Below are positions 19,186-21,589 of a stretch of 21,589 nt of DNA, piece after piece; positions within the stretch are counted from its first letter, which is position 1; every line of letters begins with the position of its first letter. This DNA comes from Silene noctiflora. Its lineage: Eukaryota; Streptophyta; Magnoliopsida; Caryophyllales; Caryophyllaceae. The stretch spans positions 608,514 to 630,102 of the forward strand of contig VHZZ01000018.1 of the NCBI GenBank assembly GCA_009801015.1, written 5' to 3'. The translations under genes were made by a program, and so were the position numbers. Below the pieces are notes generated by a model that saw only the letters and a list, made by a program, of their open reading frames with translations, did not search any database and had not been told where the DNA came from.

Positions 19186-21531
19186 TGTCTGCCACTGCTA
19201 TATTGGCTTGGGTTGGACATGCAACTGCTTTCGACCTTTATTTCTTAGTGGCCACGTGCTTCAGTCAGTTGTTTGATTGAACTACATTAGCTATTGCTTA
19301 TCTGATAGCTCCAAAGAGCTGAAGTGTAGGTTGTATTTATAAAGAGCACATTACAAGTTTTTTGTTCGCTTCTGTATATTAATACAGAAAAAGCACAGTG
19401 AGCATCAAATTAAAAGCAGGGCACCACCTTTGTTGCATTTTACTTGTAATTGTGATATTATATTGATTAATTGTTAACAAAATCATATGAACTCTTTAAG
19501 GTTGAAACAAAAGAATAATCACAATTAAATTTCTCGAATGCAAATTCACAAAAAGCTAGGGCAAGGTTCAAGTAAAATGATACAGGAAACCAAGTTCAGG
19601 ACAGGAGCTGACAAACTTTCTAAATATGAATTCCAGAAGAAAAAAAGTGCAGATGAATGTATGTCAAGAAAGCAGATAATCAAATCACAAAAGGGTTTCA
19701 AATATATGATGCATAAATTAGCCTGTGCAATATACACACAAGTAGAAGGAAACATAGAAAACCTTAGTGCTCCGGTATTCCTCCAGGGCAGCACAAGCTA
19801 ACTCTCGCCAGTATGCGGGATCTAACTCCTTCCGATAAAGGTGTAATGGATTAATACGAAAAAAAGTTGTAGGAGGAGTCTTAGTGGCGCCAGGAATGTT
19901 ACTGGAACTGGAATCAGAACTGTTAAAAAAAAATTATGTTTTGAGAAACAAACGATTGCAAACTACAGTATACCCTAAAATGAATCTGTGGTAAAAACAA
20001 TTATGCTTGAGAAACAAATTATCGCAAATAATAGTATAACGAATAGACAAGAACGTAGCGAAAATCTTACAGTTGAGTATTGGCAAGCTTGTGCATAATT
20101 TCGTCAGCCCTGGGTATAGTAGAACGATAGAGAGCGTGTTAAAATCGATACAAATTATATGCATGATCATCAATACATAGCAGTATTTCCTTATAGCTTG
20201 CAAAGTGTTTTGAGAGGAGAACAAATATCAAAATTATAGTGTCATATTAACGTTGAATTGTTGAAACAGTGATTTATAAGTGTACAGTTTACTCACATAT
20301 ACGGAGTATTGATTAGTTTTTCCAACTAAAAGCGAGTTTTTCAATATGTGAGAAGACTGGAAGGCCAAAACCATGTACATAATAGAAATAAAACTACTAT
20401 AATGTTAGAAGGAAATATAAACTGATCAATTTCATAACCTTTAATATGTTGTTTTTCTATTACTAGAGCTCGAAGAAATATGCACTAAGACCAACACTTT
20501 CAATGATAAAAACTATCAAAGAGATTTGACATTTCGCCCCATGGAATTCCTCATAGGGCTCGCTTGGGATGGGGTCATTGATTTTAGAGTAATAGTGCTA
20601 AAATGAATTACAAAATCGAGGAACATAGTGAGTAGAGACGTTGGAGGAACAGATAATGTTTACCCCTAAACGAAGATCAGCATTCCCCTAGAGTAATACA
20701 TCACCCCATGTACACGTAATTGTTCTACATTATCAGTTCATCACCTCCTCTTCGACCCTTCACTACCACCACTAACCACTAACGTATTCTCATCGTCTAC
20801 CTTATCTTTTCAACTTCTCCTCTCAAAATCACTTAAAATATTACTATATATTTTGCTTCATCCACTTGCTCTCGGACCCCACACTATAAATATAGTCCCT
20901 CATATTCTACATAACCTTCCCTATTTCCTTTTTCGTCAATTCACGTCACCTTCCCTATTTCTATTTTTGGGGGAAGTTTGTGTGGTGTCGAAATCTACCT
21001 TATCTTTTCAACCTTCTCCTCACAAAATCGGTTTAGTAAGGGTGAAGGGAGAAGGTTCCTTGGAAAAGGTGGATAACGACATGAGGGTAAAGAACATACA
21101 AATTTAACATTCTTGTGTGTACACCGAATCAATTAATACTTGATCCGTTTCATTCGTTTGTTTACCTTTTATCACAATTGATTGAGAATAAATTGCCATA
21201 CTAAGGTTAAAAATTGGGGGAAAATAAGAAATTGAACAAACCCTAAACGAACGCGGCCACAGAGATGTGCTTCAGGTACATCGCCAAAACTGGGGAAAAA
21301 CGATTGCAAAATTAAAATCAAAATTAATTAAGATTGAGATATAAAAATAAATGAACAAGCCCTAAATTATTGGATAAATTGCAAAATTAAAATAAAAATT
21401 AATTAAGATTGAGATATAAAAATAAATGAACAAACCCTAAATTATGGATGAAAGAATTACCTGAGGCGTTGGGTATTGTAGATCAGTTGTTCCATTCCCT
21501 TGCTGCTACCATTGTATCCCATTGAATCCAT
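18267..21531 (-). CDS. cystatin/monellin-fold-like plant protein of unknown function, at least 5 exons
   Basis: Proposed exons: 21531-21461, 20109-20071, 19919-19763, 18761-18569, 18388-18267, giving 193 residues; all junctions are GT-AG and in phase. Residues 1-50 are polar (MDSMGYNGSSKGMEQ...). Residues 70-150 suggest a cystatin-like fold: helix YWRELACAALEEYRS (73-87), then strands VKLELTSVVKA (91-101), LCCYHLNFNV, RVFAEVLEHD and CKVNICDIMDP. The inhibitory QxVxG loop is absent (IPFHLPYLC instead), so protease inhibition is unlikely. The last exon adds DLMKGCHVCPRNIIHP, a KGCxxCP motif. The 3' end is uncertain. Reading through exon 4 stops at 18546-18548 (160 residues). Using a donor after 18285 and an acceptor at 18083 would end at 18057 (196 residues). 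Large plant families with this fold (UPF0725-like) are poorly understood. Confidence 0.5.
19140..19182. repeat. A43 homopolymer in intron 3 of the cystatin-like gene
   Basis: An uninterrupted run of 43 A follows CAATTTACC. The preceding sequence lacks tRNA-like boxes, so a SINE origin is not shown. A processed insertion with its tail, or slippage, would both fit. The true length is likely unreliable in the assembly. Confidence 0.9.
20796..21030. repeat. ~35-bp direct repeats 198 bp apart
   Basis: TCTACCTTATCTTTTCAAC followed by TTCTCCTC.CAAAATC occurs at 20796 and again at 20994. The second copy overlaps a short inverted repeat (ACCTTCTCC near 21015 and GGAGAAGGT near 21047). The CT-rich block between them is in intron 1 of the cystatin-like gene. 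It may be part of an unrecognised element. Confidence 0.6.
21238..21247 (+). promoter_or_regulatory. telo-box-like motif AAACCCTAAA (first of two)
   Basis: AAACCCTAAA occurs at 21238-21247 and again at 21432-21441, with a variant AAGCCCTAAA near 21357. In plants this telomere-repeat motif near the transcription start is a known binding site for telo-box factors and is common in genes of growing tissue. Here it lies in the first intron, 90-290 bp from the start codon. Confidence 0.35.
21304..21447. repeat. tandem duplication, period 75 bp, in the first intron
   Basis: TTGCAAAATTAAAAT starts at 21304 and at 21379. Both copies continue through AAAATTAATTAAGATTGAGA, ATAAAAATAAATGAACAA and CCCTAAATTA with only a few differences. 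The right copy ends just before the donor of exon 1. The high identity indicates a recent event. Confidence 0.9.
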
Positions 21532-21589
21532 AGTTTTCTCTCCTCAATTATTTTGTGACACAGAAAACAAATCGACGCGCTTTCCGCAT

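Noticed and set aside
18981-19280. 99-codon plus-strand frame with a lysine run
   Set aside because: The lysines come from the A43 tract, and the frame lies in an intron with no splice or codon support.
20853-21107. 84-codon plus-strand frame
   Set aside because: It lies in an intron of the minus-strand gene over direct repeats; composition follows the CT-rich DNA and there is no recognisable domain.

Overview
The window is nuclear DNA from a flowering plant. Long split genes with canonical GT-AG introns, AT-rich non-coding DNA, tRNA-derived SINEs, MITE-like inverted repeats and microsatellites all point that way. The repeat style (ends such as AGACGGATAGTG, a GTGACGG hairpin, and a SINE tail reading GGGAGCCTC then GGGTAACG) resembles Caryophyllales, e.g. 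the Amaranthaceae or Caryophyllaceae. That placement is inferred from memory, not from a search. Three N bases (168, 17896, 17909) mark assembly uncertainty.

Left, 283-13447, minus strand: one gene fills about 60% of the window. Joining 17 exons by splice sites, reading phase and family similarity gives an uninterrupted 1273-residue tubulin-folding cofactor D (TBCD; TITAN1/CHAMPIGNON in Arabidopsis). Its introns hold a SINE (about 7300-7429), a threefold tandem repeat of about 290 bp in intron 1 (12222-13062), a possible cassette exon (1068-1187) and a 66-nt in-frame choice of 3' splice site (3923-3988). The first 70 bases may hold the tail of a convergent plus-strand gene.

Middle, 14369-15140, minus strand: an intronless gene for a secreted invertase/pectin-methylesterase-inhibitor-like protein of 212 residues, with a TATA box, a pure A18 leader against the ATG and a poly(A) signal.

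Right-centre, 15290-17345: no gene, but a cluster of small transposon remains. One is a SINE with an 18-bp perfect target-site duplication and a duplicated B-box segment. A second SINE copy lies on the opposite strand, with MITE-like inverted repeats and microsatellites around them.

Right, about 18057-21531, minus strand: a small multi-exon gene of unknown function. Its central domain looks like the plant cystatin/monellin fold but lacks the inhibitory QxVxG loop. A possible C-terminal exon with a KGCxxCP motif lies next to a decayed tandem copy of itself. The 3' end of this gene is ambiguous.

The three genes are independent transcription units and show no functional clustering. I see no prokaryotic-type system. 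The most unusual observations are the possible TBCD isoforms, the SINE with internal B-box duplication, and the exon-duplicated cystatin-like gene.
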